The translations under genes and the position numbers were made by a program. A DNA stretch of 64,000 nucleotides, from NCBI GenBank assembly GCA_963663975.2, contig CAXXRA010000015.1:1054001-1118000 (forward strand). The letters run 5' to 3'. The stretch is from JANQRX01 sp963663975. GTDB lineage: Bacteria; Pseudomonadota; Alphaproteobacteria; Rhizobiales; Kaistiaceae. The notes under the pieces are model-generated. The model had not been told where the DNA came from. It saw only the letters and a program-made list of their open reading frames with translations, and ran no database searches. The first letter of the stretch is position 1. Each line of letters starts with the position of its first letter. Below, in pieces: positions 9,362-19,942 of this stretch.

Positions 9362-10033
9362 ATGCGCCTGCTCGCCCTTGATACCTCGCTGGCCGCCTGC
9401 GGTGTTGTCGTAGCCTCGCACGAGCTGGCCTCGCCGGTGGTCGTGGCTGAAACCGTCGAGCGCGCGCACGGCGAACGCCTGCTCGGCATGATCAGTGACG
9501 CCATGGCCGAGGCGGGTCTGCGTTTTCAGGATCTCGACCGGATCGCGGTCACCACCGGTCCTGGTTCCTTCACCGGCCTGAGGGTCGGGATTGCCGCGGC
9601 CAGGGGCTTGGCGCTGGTGACCTCGCGGCCGTTGGTCGGCATCGGCAATCTGGCGATCCACGCCGAGCATGCGCGCAGGCAGGCCGGCACGATCCCGGTG
9701 ATGGCGGCCACCCGGGCCGGCAAAGGCAGTCTGTACGCTCAGCCGTTCGGACCGGACGGCAATGAACTGGCACCGCCCAGGGCCGGATCGGCGGAAGATG
9801 TCGCGTCCGCTGTGGAACCGGGGATGCTCCTGGCCGGGTCGGGAGCCGATGCGGTCCGGGCGGCGGCCGGGACAGGCAAGGCGAGCATCGCGCACCGGCT
9901 GCATGAACCCGACCTGTCGTCGTTCTGTCGCCTGGCACTGGCCGCTCCGCCGGCCGATCAGCAGGTGCGACCGCTTTATCTTCGCTCACCGGACGCCAAA
10001 CCCCAGGCGTCGGCCGCAGTGGCGCGGCAATAG
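9362..10033 (+). CDS. tsaB: tRNA threonylcarbamoyladenosine biosynthesis protein TsaB
   Basis: TsaB (YeaZ) partners TsaD and TsaE in making the t6A modification of ANN-decoding tRNAs. The 223-residue product begins MRLLALDTSLAACGV, the actin-like ATPase fold first strand, and contains the conserved stretch ITTGPGSFTGLRVGIAAARG (seen here as VTTGPGSFTGLRVG). ATG 9362 is chosen because the homologous N-terminus starts here. The stop overlaps the GTG start of rimI. A tsaE gene lies 29 kb downstream in the window. Confidence 0.94.
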   Translation: MRLLALDTSLAACGVVVASHELASPVVVAETVERAHGERLLGMISDAMAEAGLRFQDLDRIAVTTGPGSFTGLRVGIAAARGLALVTSRPLVGIGNLAIHAEHARRQAGTIPVMAATRAGKGSLYAQPFGPDGNELAPPRAGSAEDVASAVEPGMLLAGSGADAVRAAAGTGKASIAHRLHEPDLSSFCRLALAAPPADQQVRPLYLRSPDAKPQASAAVARQ

Positions 10034-10542
10034 TGTTCCGCGGTCTGTGGACCAGGGTTTTCATCGAGCCGGTCGATAGCCAGGCCGCGGCGGAATTGGC
10101 AGCACTTCACGGCGGTGCCTTCCCCCGCGCGTGGAGCGAGGATGAGTTCGCCACCCTGCTTTCGGCCACCGGGGTCTTGGCCTTTGGCGTTCGGCTGCTG
10201 CCCTGGTTCGGCCGCCCTGCTCTGGTCGGGTTCGTCTTGATTCGTCTCGGCGGGGATGAAGCGGAAATCCTCACCATTGTGGTGCGGCAACCCTATCAGG
10301 GGCGTGGTTACGGACGGATGCTGATGGAGGAGTCGCTAAGGCGGCTCTACCGCGAACACACCGGTTCCTGTTTTCTGGAAGTCGATCCGGACAACGCGGC
10401 GGCGGTTGGACTCTACCGCTCGCTCGGCTTCGAGCCGGCCGGCCAATCTGCGCGGTATCATCAAGACCGCGCCTCGGCCCTGGTCATGCGCCTCGACCTT
10501 TCCGGGCGGCCGCTCGGCCGGGCGCCGGCCGGGCCGCAATGA
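10033..10542 (+). CDS. rimI: Ribosomal protein S18 alanine N-acetyltransferase RimI
   Basis: GNAT-fold acetyltransferase of 169 residues. The acetyl-CoA loop is visible as QPYQGRGYGRMLM, and the C-terminal part FLEVDPDNAAAVGLYRSLGF is the family signature for RimI. A GTG start overlaps the tsaB stop (TAGTG), consistent with translational coupling; a slightly later start is possible because the first 10 or so residues are variable. The tsaB-rimI pair is standard in proteobacteria. Confidence 0.88.
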   Translation: MFRGLWTRVFIEPVDSQAAAELAALHGGAFPRAWSEDEFATLLSATGVLAFGVRLLPWFGRPALVGFVLIRLGGDEAEILTIVVRQPYQGRGYGRMLMEESLRRLYREHTGSCFLEVDPDNAAAVGLYRSLGFEPAGQSARYHQDRASALVMRLDLSGRPLGRAPAGPQ

Positions 10543-10626
10543 CGGGGATGTTCTCACCGCGCGAAAAAACCGCTATGGCATGAACAGCGTCGGCCGTTCG
10601 GCGGCCGCCGCGCAACTTACCCGGCT

Positions 10627-12030
<1,404 letters not shown>

Positions 12031-12049
12031 ACCGGAGCCGAGCCGCATC

Positions 12050-13066
12050 GTGACGGCCGTGACACAGACCGACGCGCGGGGTGAATTTGTCGTCGTGTAT
12101 GATGACAACCGTCTCGTCCAGGAGCTGTTCGGTGAGTTCGATCAGAACCTGGCGCTGGTCGAGCAGAGGCTCGGCGTGGAAGCGGTCGCTCGCGGCAATG
12201 AGGTCGCTCTCAGCGGCTCGCGGGAAGCGCTCGCCCGCGCCCGTCTGGCGCTCGACCTGCTCTACGCCCGGCTTCAGGAAGGACACAGCCTGGTTCCAGG
12301 CGATGTCGACGGGGCGATTCGCATGGCCACGGCGGCCGAGGCACAGTTGAGCCTGCCCAGCCTGGAGCCGAAGGGTCGCTTGACGATGGCGCAGATCGCG
12401 ACGCGTCGGCGCACGGTGATGGCCCGCTCGCCGATGCAGGACGCCTATATTCGCGCCTTCGACCAGGCCGAGCTCATCTTCGGGATCGGGCCGGCCGGGA
12501 CCGGCAAGACCTACCTCGCTGTGGCCTACGCCGCCGCAATGCTTGAACGCGGCGCGGTCGAGCGGCTGATTCTGTCGCGCCCGGCTGTCGCGCCCGGTGA
12601 GCGGCTGGGCTTCCTGCCCGGAGACATGCGCGACAAGGTCGACCCGTATCTGCGGCCGCTCTACGACGCGCTCTACGACATGATGCCGGCCGACAAGGTC
12701 GAGCGCGGCCTGCAATCGGGCGTCATCGAAGTCGCCCCGCTGGCCTTCATGCGTGGACGCACGCTCGCCAATGCCGTGGTGATTCTGGACGAAGCCCAGA
12801 ATTCCCTGCCGATGCAGATGAAAATGTTCCTGACCCGATTCGGCGAAAACGCCCGCATGATCGTCACCGGCGATCCCAGCCAGATCGACCTTCCGGCGGG
12901 TCAGACGTCCGGGCTGAACGAAGCGGTCGGCCTGCTCGACGGCGTTGCCGGCATTTCGGTGATCGGTTTTACCGTCGCCGATGTCGTTCGCCATCCGCTG
13001 GTCGCGCGCATCGTCGAGGCCTATGAGGCACCCCGCGGCAGGACCGAAAAGGGCGATGAAGCGTAA
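12050..13066 (+). CDS. ybeZ: PhoH-family ATPase (YbeZ)
   Basis: Phosphate-starvation-type ATPase that works with YbeY in ribosome/RNA quality control. About 338 residues with the P-loop GPAGTGKTYLA near residue 147, the stretch RPAVAPGERLGFLPGDMRDKV, and Walker B VVILDEAQNS followed by RFGENARMIVTGDPSQIDL. I chose the GTG at 12050, 20 bp after miaB, because it gives a family-like N-terminus; the frame is open further upstream inside miaB but that part looks unrelated. The end overlaps ybeY by 11 bp. Confidence 0.9.
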   Translation: MTAVTQTDARGEFVVVYDDNRLVQELFGEFDQNLALVEQRLGVEAVARGNEVALSGSREALARARLALDLLYARLQEGHSLVPGDVDGAIRMATAAEAQLSLPSLEPKGRLTMAQIATRRRTVMARSPMQDAYIRAFDQAELIFGIGPAGTGKTYLAVAYAAAMLERGAVERLILSRPAVAPGERLGFLPGDMRDKVDPYLRPLYDALYDMMPADKVERGLQSGVIEVAPLAFMRGRTLANAVVILDEAQNSLPMQMKMFLTRFGENARMIVTGDPSQIDLPAGQTSGLNEAVGLLDGVAGISVIGFTVADVVRHPLVARIVEAYEAPRGRTEKGDEA

Positions 13067-13559
13067 CGCCCGGGTCGACATCGACATCGGCATCGATATC
13101 GACATTTCGATACGCGCCGGCCACTGGCCGAGCGCAGCCTCGCTTCGTCCGTTGGTCGAACGGGCGATTCACGCAGCCGCAACCGCCGTCCCGCTCGACG
13201 ATAGCGCGGCGCCTCGCGACCTGTCGGTGGTGTTCACCGATGACGACGAGATTCGGACACTGAACGCCCGTTTTCGCGGCCGCGACGGGGCGACCAACGT
13301 GCTGACCTTTCCTGCCGCTGCGATGGCTGCGCAGGGCCGCGCGCTGGGCGACATCGTCCTGGCGCAGGAAACCATATCGGACGAAGCCCGCGCCGGGGGC
13401 TTGACGCTCGACCACCACATTACCCATCTTCTGGTTCACGGGTTCTTGCACATCCTCGGTTTCGACCACGGCAATGATGCCGAGGCGATGGCGATGGAGA
13501 GCCTGGAAACTGCGGTTTTGGCCCGCCTGGGCGTCGCCGACCCCTATGCCGGCGCGTGA
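13056..13559 (+). CDS. ybeY: Endoribonuclease YbeY
   Basis: Zinc-dependent RNase for 16S rRNA 3' maturation and 70S quality control. The 167-residue protein carries the metal site HGFLHILGFDH near residue 128 and the preceding FRGRDGATNVLTFP motif. ATG 13056 lies within the end of phoH (11-bp overlap). The N-terminus holds an odd short repeat, DIDIGIDIDISI, encoded by near-repeats of GACATC; it lies in the first beta strand and may simply be a local expansion. Confidence 0.93.
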   Translation: MKRNARVDIDIGIDIDISIRAGHWPSAASLRPLVERAIHAAATAVPLDDSAAPRDLSVVFTDDDEIRTLNARFRGRDGATNVLTFPAAAMAAQGRALGDIVLAQETISDEARAGGLTLDHHITHLLVHGFLHILGFDHGNDAEAMAMESLETAVLARLGVADPYAGA

Positions 13560-13580
13560 TCGGCGGGCAGTCTTTGGCAA

Positions 13581-14642
13581 ATGACGATGAACGATCGCCA
13601 CGAACAATCGTCCGACGAGGAACCTCCCCCAGGTCCAAGTACCGGCACGGCCGCGCAAACAGCTCAGGCGCGGCCGCCTGATACATGGTTGGGCCGGCTA
13701 CGCGCGCGGCTGGGTTGGCGCCCCCCGGGTTCGATCCGCCAAGACCTCGCCGATGCGCTCGCCGCCGGCGACGTTGACGCGGGCTTCTCGAAGGAGGAGC
13801 AGGCCATGCTCGGCAACATCCTTCGCCTGCGCGAGTCGCGGGTCGAGGACATCATGCTGCCGCGCGCCGACATCAAGGCGGTCGAGATCGGCATGAGCCT
13901 GTCGGAACTTCTGTCGGTTTTTCGCGCCAGCGCTCATTCCCGCCTTCCCGTCTTTCGTGAGACGCTGGACGATCCGGTCGGGCTCGTTCACATCAAGGAC
14001 CTGTTGCGCAGTTTCGCTGAATCGGCAGAACCTCCCGCTGACAAGGGGCGATCGGCGCGGGTCAACGGATCGGAGGATGATCTGGCGCTCGGGGACGTTG
14101 ATCTGACGCGCTCGATCGGCGAATCGGATCTGGTCCGCAATATTCTCTTCGTGCCGCCTTCGATGCCGGTGGCAAGGCTGCTGGCAAACATGCAGGCCAG
14201 TCGCACCCAGATGGCCCTTGTCATCGACGAATACGGCGGCACTGACGGCCTTGTGTCGCTGGAGGACGCCATCGAAACCGTCGTCGGCGATATCGAGGAT
14301 GAACATGACAATGAGACCGGCCCGATGGTGGTGCCCGACACCAATGGCGGGTTTTTGGCCGATGCCCGCGCCGATCTCGACGAAGTGTCGGAGGTCATCG
14401 GATCCGACCTCAGGAACGGCCAAGGCTCCGAAGACATCGAGACCATCGGCGGGCTCATCTTCGGCCTGATCGGGCGCATACCGGTCCGTGGCGAACTGAT
14501 TGGAGCGCCCGGTGGGTTCGAATTCGAGATTCTCGATGCCGATCCGCGACGGATCAAGAAATTGCGCATCACCCGCCGACCGGCGGGACGGCGGACCGAC
14601 CTGCGGCGGCGCGGGACGGCCGAGACCAGCGGACCGGCTTGA
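13581..14642 (+). CDS. corC: CorC/HlyC-family CBS-domain protein
   Basis: A 353-residue soluble protein with two CBS domains (RESRVEDIMLPRADI near residue 90; LVIDEYGGTDGLVSLEDAIE near residue 215) and a C-terminal CorC/HlyC transporter-associated domain. E. coli CorC is linked to magnesium/cobalt efflux; the precise role in this host is not known. The first 40 residues are low-complexity and probably disordered. It is separated from lnt by repeat copy B. Confidence 0.9.
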   Translation: MTMNDRHEQSSDEEPPPGPSTGTAAQTAQARPPDTWLGRLRARLGWRPPGSIRQDLADALAAGDVDAGFSKEEQAMLGNILRLRESRVEDIMLPRADIKAVEIGMSLSELLSVFRASAHSRLPVFRETLDDPVGLVHIKDLLRSFAESAEPPADKGRSARVNGSEDDLALGDVDLTRSIGESDLVRNILFVPPSMPVARLLANMQASRTQMALVIDEYGGTDGLVSLEDAIETVVGDIEDEHDNETGPMVVPDTNGGFLADARADLDEVSEVIGSDLRNGQGSEDIETIGGLIFGLIGRIPVRGELIGAPGGFEFEILDADPRRIKKLRITRRPAGRRTDLRRRGTAETSGPA

Positions 14643-14666
14643 CCCTGGGGCGATCGCCGCCGACGT

Positions 14667-14939
14667 TAGAGCCGTTTCAACCAACTGTGAGCCATTCTGA
14701 CGGAGCTATTTTGTGACAAGATCAAGTCAATGTCCGAAGAGCGTATCCGAATACGGTCGAGGGGCTTTGCGCAGGAATTGGTGCAAAATAGCCCGTCCCA
14801 CTGGGTTTCCGATCGGCGGGCGCCCAACTCCGAACCAATCTCGGACGATGCACGAGCATCGCCCTTCGATCGTTTCGACGCCGGATCGCCTCGCCGATCG
14901 CGAAACAGAATTGACCCACAGTTGGTCGAAACGGCTCTA
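14667..14939. repeat. 273-bp family MITE-like repeat, copy B (leader of lnt)
   Basis: Bounded by TA at 14667-14668 and 14938-14939. Left end TAGAGCCGTTTCAACCAACT and right end reading inward TAGAGCCGTTTCGACCAACT are inverted copies; both carry the same CCG variant near the tip, so the two ends have changed together. It begins 25 bp after corC and ends 6 bp before the likely GTG start of lnt, so it makes up almost the whole lnt leader. No in-frame stop occurs in the lnt frame from 14730 to the gene. Confidence 0.88.
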
Positions 14940-14945
14940 CACCGG

Positions 14946-16589
14946 GTGATTCGAAAGCCGCTGGCCGCGCTGGCCCGTCTCAACCTGTCCGGTCCGATCA
15001 TCGTCCTGTGGGGCTGGCCCAGGCTCGCCGTCGCCCTCCTCGCCGGCGCCCTGTCGGCGCTGGCCTTTGCCCCGGTCCATCTCTTTCCCGTCCTGTGGCT
15101 GACAGTGCCGGTCGTGGTGTGGCTGCTTGATGGCGCGGTGGCGCCCGAGGGGGCGGGACCGCTGAGGCGACTCGCCCCGGCGGCCGCCATCGGATGGCTG
15201 TTTGGGTTTGGTTTCTTTGTTGCCGGGCTGTGGTGGCTCGGCGCTGCGTTCGTGACTCCGGGATCGGGTTTGATCTGGCTGGCGCCGATTGCGGTCTTGG
15301 CCGTGGCGGCTTGCCTGGCCGTATTCTGGGCCTTCGGCGCCGCGCTCGCCCACATCTTCTGGTCGGAGGGATGGCGGCGCACGATCGTGCTGGCCTTGGC
15401 GATGACGGTGGCGGAGTATCTTCGCGGCCATCTTTTCACCGGCCTGCCGTGGAACGCCTTCGGCTACGCACTGGCACCCAGCCCGGTGATGATGCAGTCG
15501 GCCGCCTTGATGGGACTGTGGGGCCTGACTTTCTTCAGTTTCTTCATTTTTGCGGCGCCCGCGGCCTTGGCCACATCCGGGCCGGAGCGGCGGAGCGGTC
15601 TGGTCGTCGTCACCTGCGCGGCGGTGGCGCTGGCCGCCCATGTCGGCTACGGCGCCGTCCGCCTTGCCGCCGCTACCGAAGCCCGTTCGCCCGAGACCCG
15701 TGTCCGCGTCGTGCAACCGGCCATCGCCCAGAACCAACGCTGGGGTATCGAACAGGCCGGCGATGTCCTCGGCCGCCTGGTGGCGCTCAGCGCCGCCGGT
15801 GCCGACGATGGCGGACCGCGTCCGGACATTCTCATCTGGCCGGAATCGACCTTCCCGTTCTTTCTGACCGACAACGCGCGGGCCTTGGTGACGATCGCCG
15901 GCATGCTTGGGCCGGGCACCAGCCTGATCACCGGCGCCGCGCGTGCCCATCGGTCGACCTCCGGTGAAGCCGGGCCCCGCGCGTTCAATTCCATCTACGT
16001 GATCGATCACAGCAGCGAGATCCGCGCCGCCTATGACAAGGTCCATCTGGTGCCGTTCGGAGAATATCTGCCTCTCGGCGGCATCCTGCAGGCCTTGGGC
16101 CTCGAGCAACTCATCGCTCTGCCGGGCGGCTTCTCGCCGGGCCGCCGCCGCACCACCCTTGACCTTCCCAACGCGCCCGCCTTCGGGCCTTCAATTTGCT
16201 ACGAGATCATCTTTCCGGCCGCCATCGTCGACGCTCGCCGCCGTCCTGGCTGGCTCGTCAACCTGACCAATGATGGCTGGTTCGGCAACACGCCGGGGCC
16301 CCACCAACACTTCCACCAGGCCCGTCTTCGCGCCGTTGAACAGGGGCTGCCCCTCGTCCGCGCCGCCAACACCGGCATCTCGGCCATCGTCGACGGCCTT
16401 GGCCGAATCACCGCACGGCTTTCCTTCGGACGCATGGGCTCCCTCGATGGCCTGCTACCCGCGGCGCTGCCGCCGACACCCTATGCGCGCGTCGGCGATG
16501 CCATACCCGCGGTAGTAGGAATCCTCGTTGTCGGCGTGATTGTTCTGGGCGGCCGCCGGGTCGGGATCGGACCACGCGGCTTGAATTGA
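14946..16589 (+). CDS. lnt: Apolipoprotein N-acyltransferase
   Basis: Adds the third acyl chain to lipoproteins in the inner membrane. About 547 residues: several N-terminal membrane segments (LAVALLAGALSALAFAP onward), then a nitrilase-like periplasmic domain with the catalytic Glu in WPESTFPFF (about residue 299), Lys in YDKVHLVPFGEYLP (about 363) and Cys in ICYEIIFP (about 418), and a last membrane helix. The GTG at 14946 is preferred because everything before it in the frame is repeat copy B; an ATG inside the repeat at 14730 would add 72 residues. Which start is used is uncertain. Confidence 0.9.
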   Translation: MIRKPLAALARLNLSGPIIVLWGWPRLAVALLAGALSALAFAPVHLFPVLWLTVPVVVWLLDGAVAPEGAGPLRRLAPAAAIGWLFGFGFFVAGLWWLGAAFVTPGSGLIWLAPIAVLAVAACLAVFWAFGAALAHIFWSEGWRRTIVLALAMTVAEYLRGHLFTGLPWNAFGYALAPSPVMMQSAALMGLWGLTFFSFFIFAAPAALATSGPERRSGLVVVTCAAVALAAHVGYGAVRLAAATEARSPETRVRVVQPAIAQNQRWGIEQAGDVLGRLVALSAAGADDGGPRPDILIWPESTFPFFLTDNARALVTIAGMLGPGTSLITGAARAHRSTSGEAGPRAFNSIYVIDHSSEIRAAYDKVHLVPFGEYLPLGGILQALGLEQLIALPGGFSPGRRRTTLDLPNAPAFGPSICYEIIFPAAIVDARRRPGWLVNLTNDGWFGNTPGPHQHFHQARLRAVEQGLPLVRAANTGISAIVDGLGRITARLSFGRMGSLDGLLPAALPPTPYARVGDAIPAVVGILVVGVIVLGGRRVGIGPRGLN

Positions 16590-16760
16590 CTTGCACGTTC
16601 AAGACTGCCCATAACAAGGCGCGACCCGGCGGACGGGCAATATTCGGCTTGAAAAATCGGGTTGGATTTCGGGGTACCGACGCGGCCCCATGGTGCCCCG
16701 GAGCGGTTCCCGTTGCTCCGATGCGGCGATGGCAATAAACAAGGGAAGCCAGGAAAAACA

Positions 16761-17171
16761 ATGGCCAGCAAGAAGAAGCCAAATCCGATCGATATTCACG
16801 TCGGCAGTCGGGTAAGATTGCGGCGGATGATGCTGGGTATGAGCCAGGAAAAATTAGGCGGTCAGCTCGGCATCACCTTCCAACAGATTCAGAAATACGA
16901 GAAGGGCACGAACCGCATCGGCGCCAGTCGCCTGCAACACATTTCCACGGTCATGTCGATTCCTGTCGCCTACTTTTTCGAAGATGCACCGGCCACCCCG
17001 GGCACGGCGCCCGGTCTGTCGGAATCGGCCTCGTCCGATTATGTCGTCGATTTCCTCTCCAGCACCGAGGGCATCCAGCTCAACAAGGCCTTTGTTCGCA
17101 TCCGCGATCCCAAGCTCCGCCGCCGCATCATCGACCTGGTCCGGGCAGCGGCCGGCGACGACCGCGGCTGA
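16761..17171 (+). CDS. XRE-family transcriptional regulator
   Basis: A 136-residue protein with a helix-turn-helix at residues 12-66: VGSRVRLRRMMLGMSQEKLG then ITFQQIQKYEKGTNRIGASR, a Cro/CI-type fold. The C-terminal half (DPKLRRRIIDLVRAAA) is shared by a conserved alphaproteobacterial family encoded next to lnt and metK. ATG 16761 is preceded by GGAAAAACA and gives the family N-terminus; the frame is open 99 bp upstream but unconserved there. The target genes are unknown; adjacent metK is a natural candidate by position only. Confidence 0.88.
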   Translation: MASKKKPNPIDIHVGSRVRLRRMMLGMSQEKLGGQLGITFQQIQKYEKGTNRIGASRLQHISTVMSIPVAYFFEDAPATPGTAPGLSESASSDYVVDFLSSTEGIQLNKAFVRIRDPKLRRRIIDLVRAAAGDDRG

Positions 17172-17309
17172 CTCGTTCGCCAACCACGGTGCGCGCTTCG
17201 CGGCCCGCGCATTGACCGCGGCGGAATTCGCTGTCAGAACCTGCGCCGCGCGCACCGGGGGCAACCGGGCTCGCAATTTTTTCAATGGCTGAGACGGAGA
17301 CGAACAGCG

Positions 17310-18482
17310 GTGAAACGGTCCGACTATCTGTTCACGAGCGAATCGGTATCGGAGGGGCATCCCGACAAAGTCTGCGACCGCATTTCCGATAGCATTCTGG
17401 ATGCCTATCTTCGTGCCATGCCGGAATCGCGGGTTGCCTGCGAGACCATGGCCACCACCAACCGGGTGATCGTCGCCGGCGAGGTCCGCGGTCCGGCGGA
17501 GATCAACGCCGATGTCGTGGCCGACCTGGTTCGCGACGTGATTCGCGAAATCGGCTATGAGCAGGAAGGGTTCGACTGGAAGACGGTCGAAATCGAGCAT
17601 CTGCTTCATGAGCAGTCGGTGCACATCGCGCAAGGCGTCGATGCGTCCGGCAACAAGGACGAGGGCGCCGGCGACCAGGGCATCATGTTCGGCTACGCCT
17701 GCCGCGAGACCCCGCAATTCATGCCCGCGCCCATCTACTACGCTCATCAGATCCTGAAAAAGATGGCTGATGCACGCCACTCCGGCGAAATCGACACGCT
17801 CGGGCCCGATGCCAAGAGCCAGGTCACGGTCAGATACGAGAACGGCATCGCGGTCGGCGTGACCTCGCTCGTGGTCTCGACCCAGCACACCGACGAGAAC
17901 CTCACCTCGGACGATGTGCGGGCCATTGTCGAGCCCTATGTCCTCGGCACGCTGCCGGCCGGCTGGATCAACGGCACCACCGAGTGGCTCATCAATCCGA
18001 CCGGCAAGTTCGTCATCGGCGGACCCGATGGCGACTGCGGACTGACTGGCCGCAAGATCATCGTCGACACCTATGGCGGCGCCGCGCCCCATGGCGGCGG
18101 CGCCTTCTCGGGCAAGGATCCGACCAAGGTCGACCGATCGGCCGCATACGCGGCCCGCTACCTGGCCAAGAATGTCGTCGCCGGAGACCTTGCCGACCGG
18201 TGTACGATCCAGTTGTCCTATGCCATCGGGGTGTCAAAACCGCTGTCGATCTACGTCAACCTGCACGGCACGGGGCGGGTGGACGAGCGACGCCTCGAGA
18301 GGTCGATCGACGAGGTCATGGATCTGTCGCCGCGCGGCATCCGCGAACATCTCGGCCTCAACCGGCCGATCTACGCCCGCACCGCCGCCTACGGCCATTT
18401 CGGCCGTGCACCGGAAGAGGACGGCGGCTTCTCCTGGGAACGGACAGATCTGATTGACGCCCTGCGCGCCGCCGCAGGCTGA
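17310..18482 (+). CDS. metK: S-adenosylmethionine synthetase
   Basis: Makes SAM from methionine and ATP. The 390-residue product shows TSESVSEGHPDKVCDRISD at the N-terminus, GAGDQGIMFGYA, the methionine-loop region, and GGGAFSGKDPTKVDRSAAY. The start is a GTG at 17310, preceded by GAGACGGAGAC. The 138-bp leader shows no SAM-riboswitch features that I can recognise. SAM made here feeds miaB and trmB in the same region, and AhcY at 34.5 kb recycles the product SAH. Confidence 0.97.
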   Translation: MKRSDYLFTSESVSEGHPDKVCDRISDSILDAYLRAMPESRVACETMATTNRVIVAGEVRGPAEINADVVADLVRDVIREIGYEQEGFDWKTVEIEHLLHEQSVHIAQGVDASGNKDEGAGDQGIMFGYACRETPQFMPAPIYYAHQILKKMADARHSGEIDTLGPDAKSQVTVRYENGIAVGVTSLVVSTQHTDENLTSDDVRAIVEPYVLGTLPAGWINGTTEWLINPTGKFVIGGPDGDCGLTGRKIIVDTYGGAAPHGGGAFSGKDPTKVDRSAAYAARYLAKNVVAGDLADRCTIQLSYAIGVSKPLSIYVNLHGTGRVDERRLERSIDEVMDLSPRGIREHLGLNRPIYARTAAYGHFGRAPEEDGGFSWERTDLIDALRAAAG

Positions 18483-18511
18483 TTTCTTGTAATCCCTCGC
18501 ATGAGGGAGGC

Positions 18512-19195
18512 ATGGCGGGAAGCAACCGCGCCCTTTTTGGCCGCCGCAAGACCAAACCGCTGTCGCCGCGCCGGCAACGGCTGATGGACGATATCTTCCC
18601 GGCTTTGCGTCTCGACCCCTTACATCGGTCGCCCGACAACCGTTCCCAACTGTTCCCGGTGACGATTTGCGGCCTGGTGCTGGAGATCGGCTTCGGTGCC
18701 GGCGAGCACCTGACGACGGCGGCGAACGAAGACCGCGATACCGGCTTCATCGGCGTCGAGCCGTTCGTCAACGGCATGGCCAGGGCGGTATCGGAAGTCG
18801 ACCGCCTGGGCCTGCGCAACGTGCGCCTGTTCGACGGCGAGGCGGGCTCGCTGATGGATTGGCTGCCGGCCGGATCGGTCGATCGCATCGAGTTGCTCTA
18901 CCCCGATCCGTGGCCGAAGCGGCGCCATCACAAGCGACGTTTCGTGTCGCCGGAAAATCTTGACCGCGCGGCGCGCCTCTTGGCCGCGGGCGGCTCGTTT
19001 GTCCTGGCCACCGATATCGCCTCCTATGCCGAGTGGTCGCTTATCCGCTTTCGCCGACATCCTTCGTTCAGCTGGACCGCTCGCCAGGCCGATGACTGGC
19101 GGCAGCCTTTTACGGATTGGACCCGGACCCGCTACGAGACCAAGGCACGGGCTGCCGCGCGGCGTTCGGTCTATCTCCGCTTCGAACGGGTGTGA
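18512..19195 (+). CDS. trmB: tRNA (guanine-N7)-methyltransferase
   Basis: SAM-dependent enzyme forming m7G46 in tRNA. The 227-residue protein has the SAM motif LEIGFGAGEHL (about residues 55-65), and the TrmB signature LYPDPWPKRRHHKRRF (about residue 130). ATG 18512 is preceded by GAGGGAGGC. It follows metK by 29 bp and probably shares its transcript. Confidence 0.95.
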   Translation: MAGSNRALFGRRKTKPLSPRRQRLMDDIFPALRLDPLHRSPDNRSQLFPVTICGLVLEIGFGAGEHLTTAANEDRDTGFIGVEPFVNGMARAVSEVDRLGLRNVRLFDGEAGSLMDWLPAGSVDRIELLYPDPWPKRRHHKRRFVSPENLDRAARLLAAGGSFVLATDIASYAEWSLIRFRRHPSFSWTARQADDWRQPFTDWTRTRYETKARAAARRSVYLRFERV

Positions 19196-19330
19196 GCCAC
19201 AAACTTGCTTTTCGCGCGCCATGGGCCTACATAGCACTCGATCATCTCAAACGGCTGGTATCGTTGGAGAGTGGGGCCCCCGGACCCGCTCTTTTTTGTT
19301 GGTAAAACCGGCCTTCGAGGAAGGGGCGGG

Positions 19331-19915
19331 ATGCCTGCTTTGGAAGAGCCGCGGGTGATAGTGGAAACCGGCGTCGAGGCGCGGATCGCCCATATCGTCG
19401 AACCGGTCGCAGAAAGCCACGGATACCGTCTGGTGCGAGTGCGCCTGTCGGGCCACAACGGTGCGACGCTGCAGATCATGGCGGAGCGTCCCGACGGCGG
19501 CATGACGGTGGAGGATTGCCAGACGCTCTCCCGTGACATTTCCCCCGCGCTCGACGTCGAGGACCCGATCGACCGCTCCTATCACCTCGAGATTTCGTCG
19601 CCGGGGATCGATCGACCGCTGGTTCGGCGGTCGGATTTCGTTCGTTGGACCGGGCATGAGGCAAAAATCGTGCTCGACCGTTCACTCGACGGGCGGAGGC
19701 GTTTCCGCGGCCGGTTGGCAGGCTTGTCCGACGACCAGGTCGGCATCGAATGGGACGGTCGGTCGGATCGCCCGGCGGGCAGCGCCAACATCCCTATCGC
19801 CGATATCGCCGAAGCGCGTCTGGTGCTGACCGATGCGTTGATCGCCGCCGCCGCGAACAACGCCACCGAACAAGCTGGGCCGGAGCCCGGAGCCGACGAG
19901 CCCGAATCCGAATAG
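19331..19915 (+). CDS. rimP: Ribosome maturation factor RimP
   Basis: Assists 30S subunit assembly. The 194 residues include the N-terminal domain (GYRLVRVRLSG, TVEDCQTLSRDISPALD) and the signature YHLEISSPGIDRPL before the C-terminal SH3-like barrel. ATG 19331, preceded by GGAAGGGGCGGG, was preferred over a longer frame starting at 19271. The tail after residue 175 is acidic and low-complexity. It heads the rimP-nusA-ylxR-infB operon. Confidence 0.94.
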   Translation: MPALEEPRVIVETGVEARIAHIVEPVAESHGYRLVRVRLSGHNGATLQIMAERPDGGMTVEDCQTLSRDISPALDVEDPIDRSYHLEISSPGIDRPLVRRSDFVRWTGHEAKIVLDRSLDGRRRFRGRLAGLSDDQVGIEWDGRSDRPAGSANIPIADIAEARLVLTDALIAAAANNATEQAGPEPGADEPESE

Positions 19916-19942
19916 ACTTGATCCGATGGAGGGATCTTAAAC

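Noticed and set aside
13074..13113. GACATC near-repeat at the start of ybeY as a microsatellite of interest
   Set aside because: Too short and too imperfect to be more than local codon repetition; mentioned only in the gene entry.
17172..17309. Possible SAM riboswitch upstream of metK
   Set aside because: I could not find the conserved core of any SAM riboswitch class in this leader by eye; a covariance-model scan would be needed.
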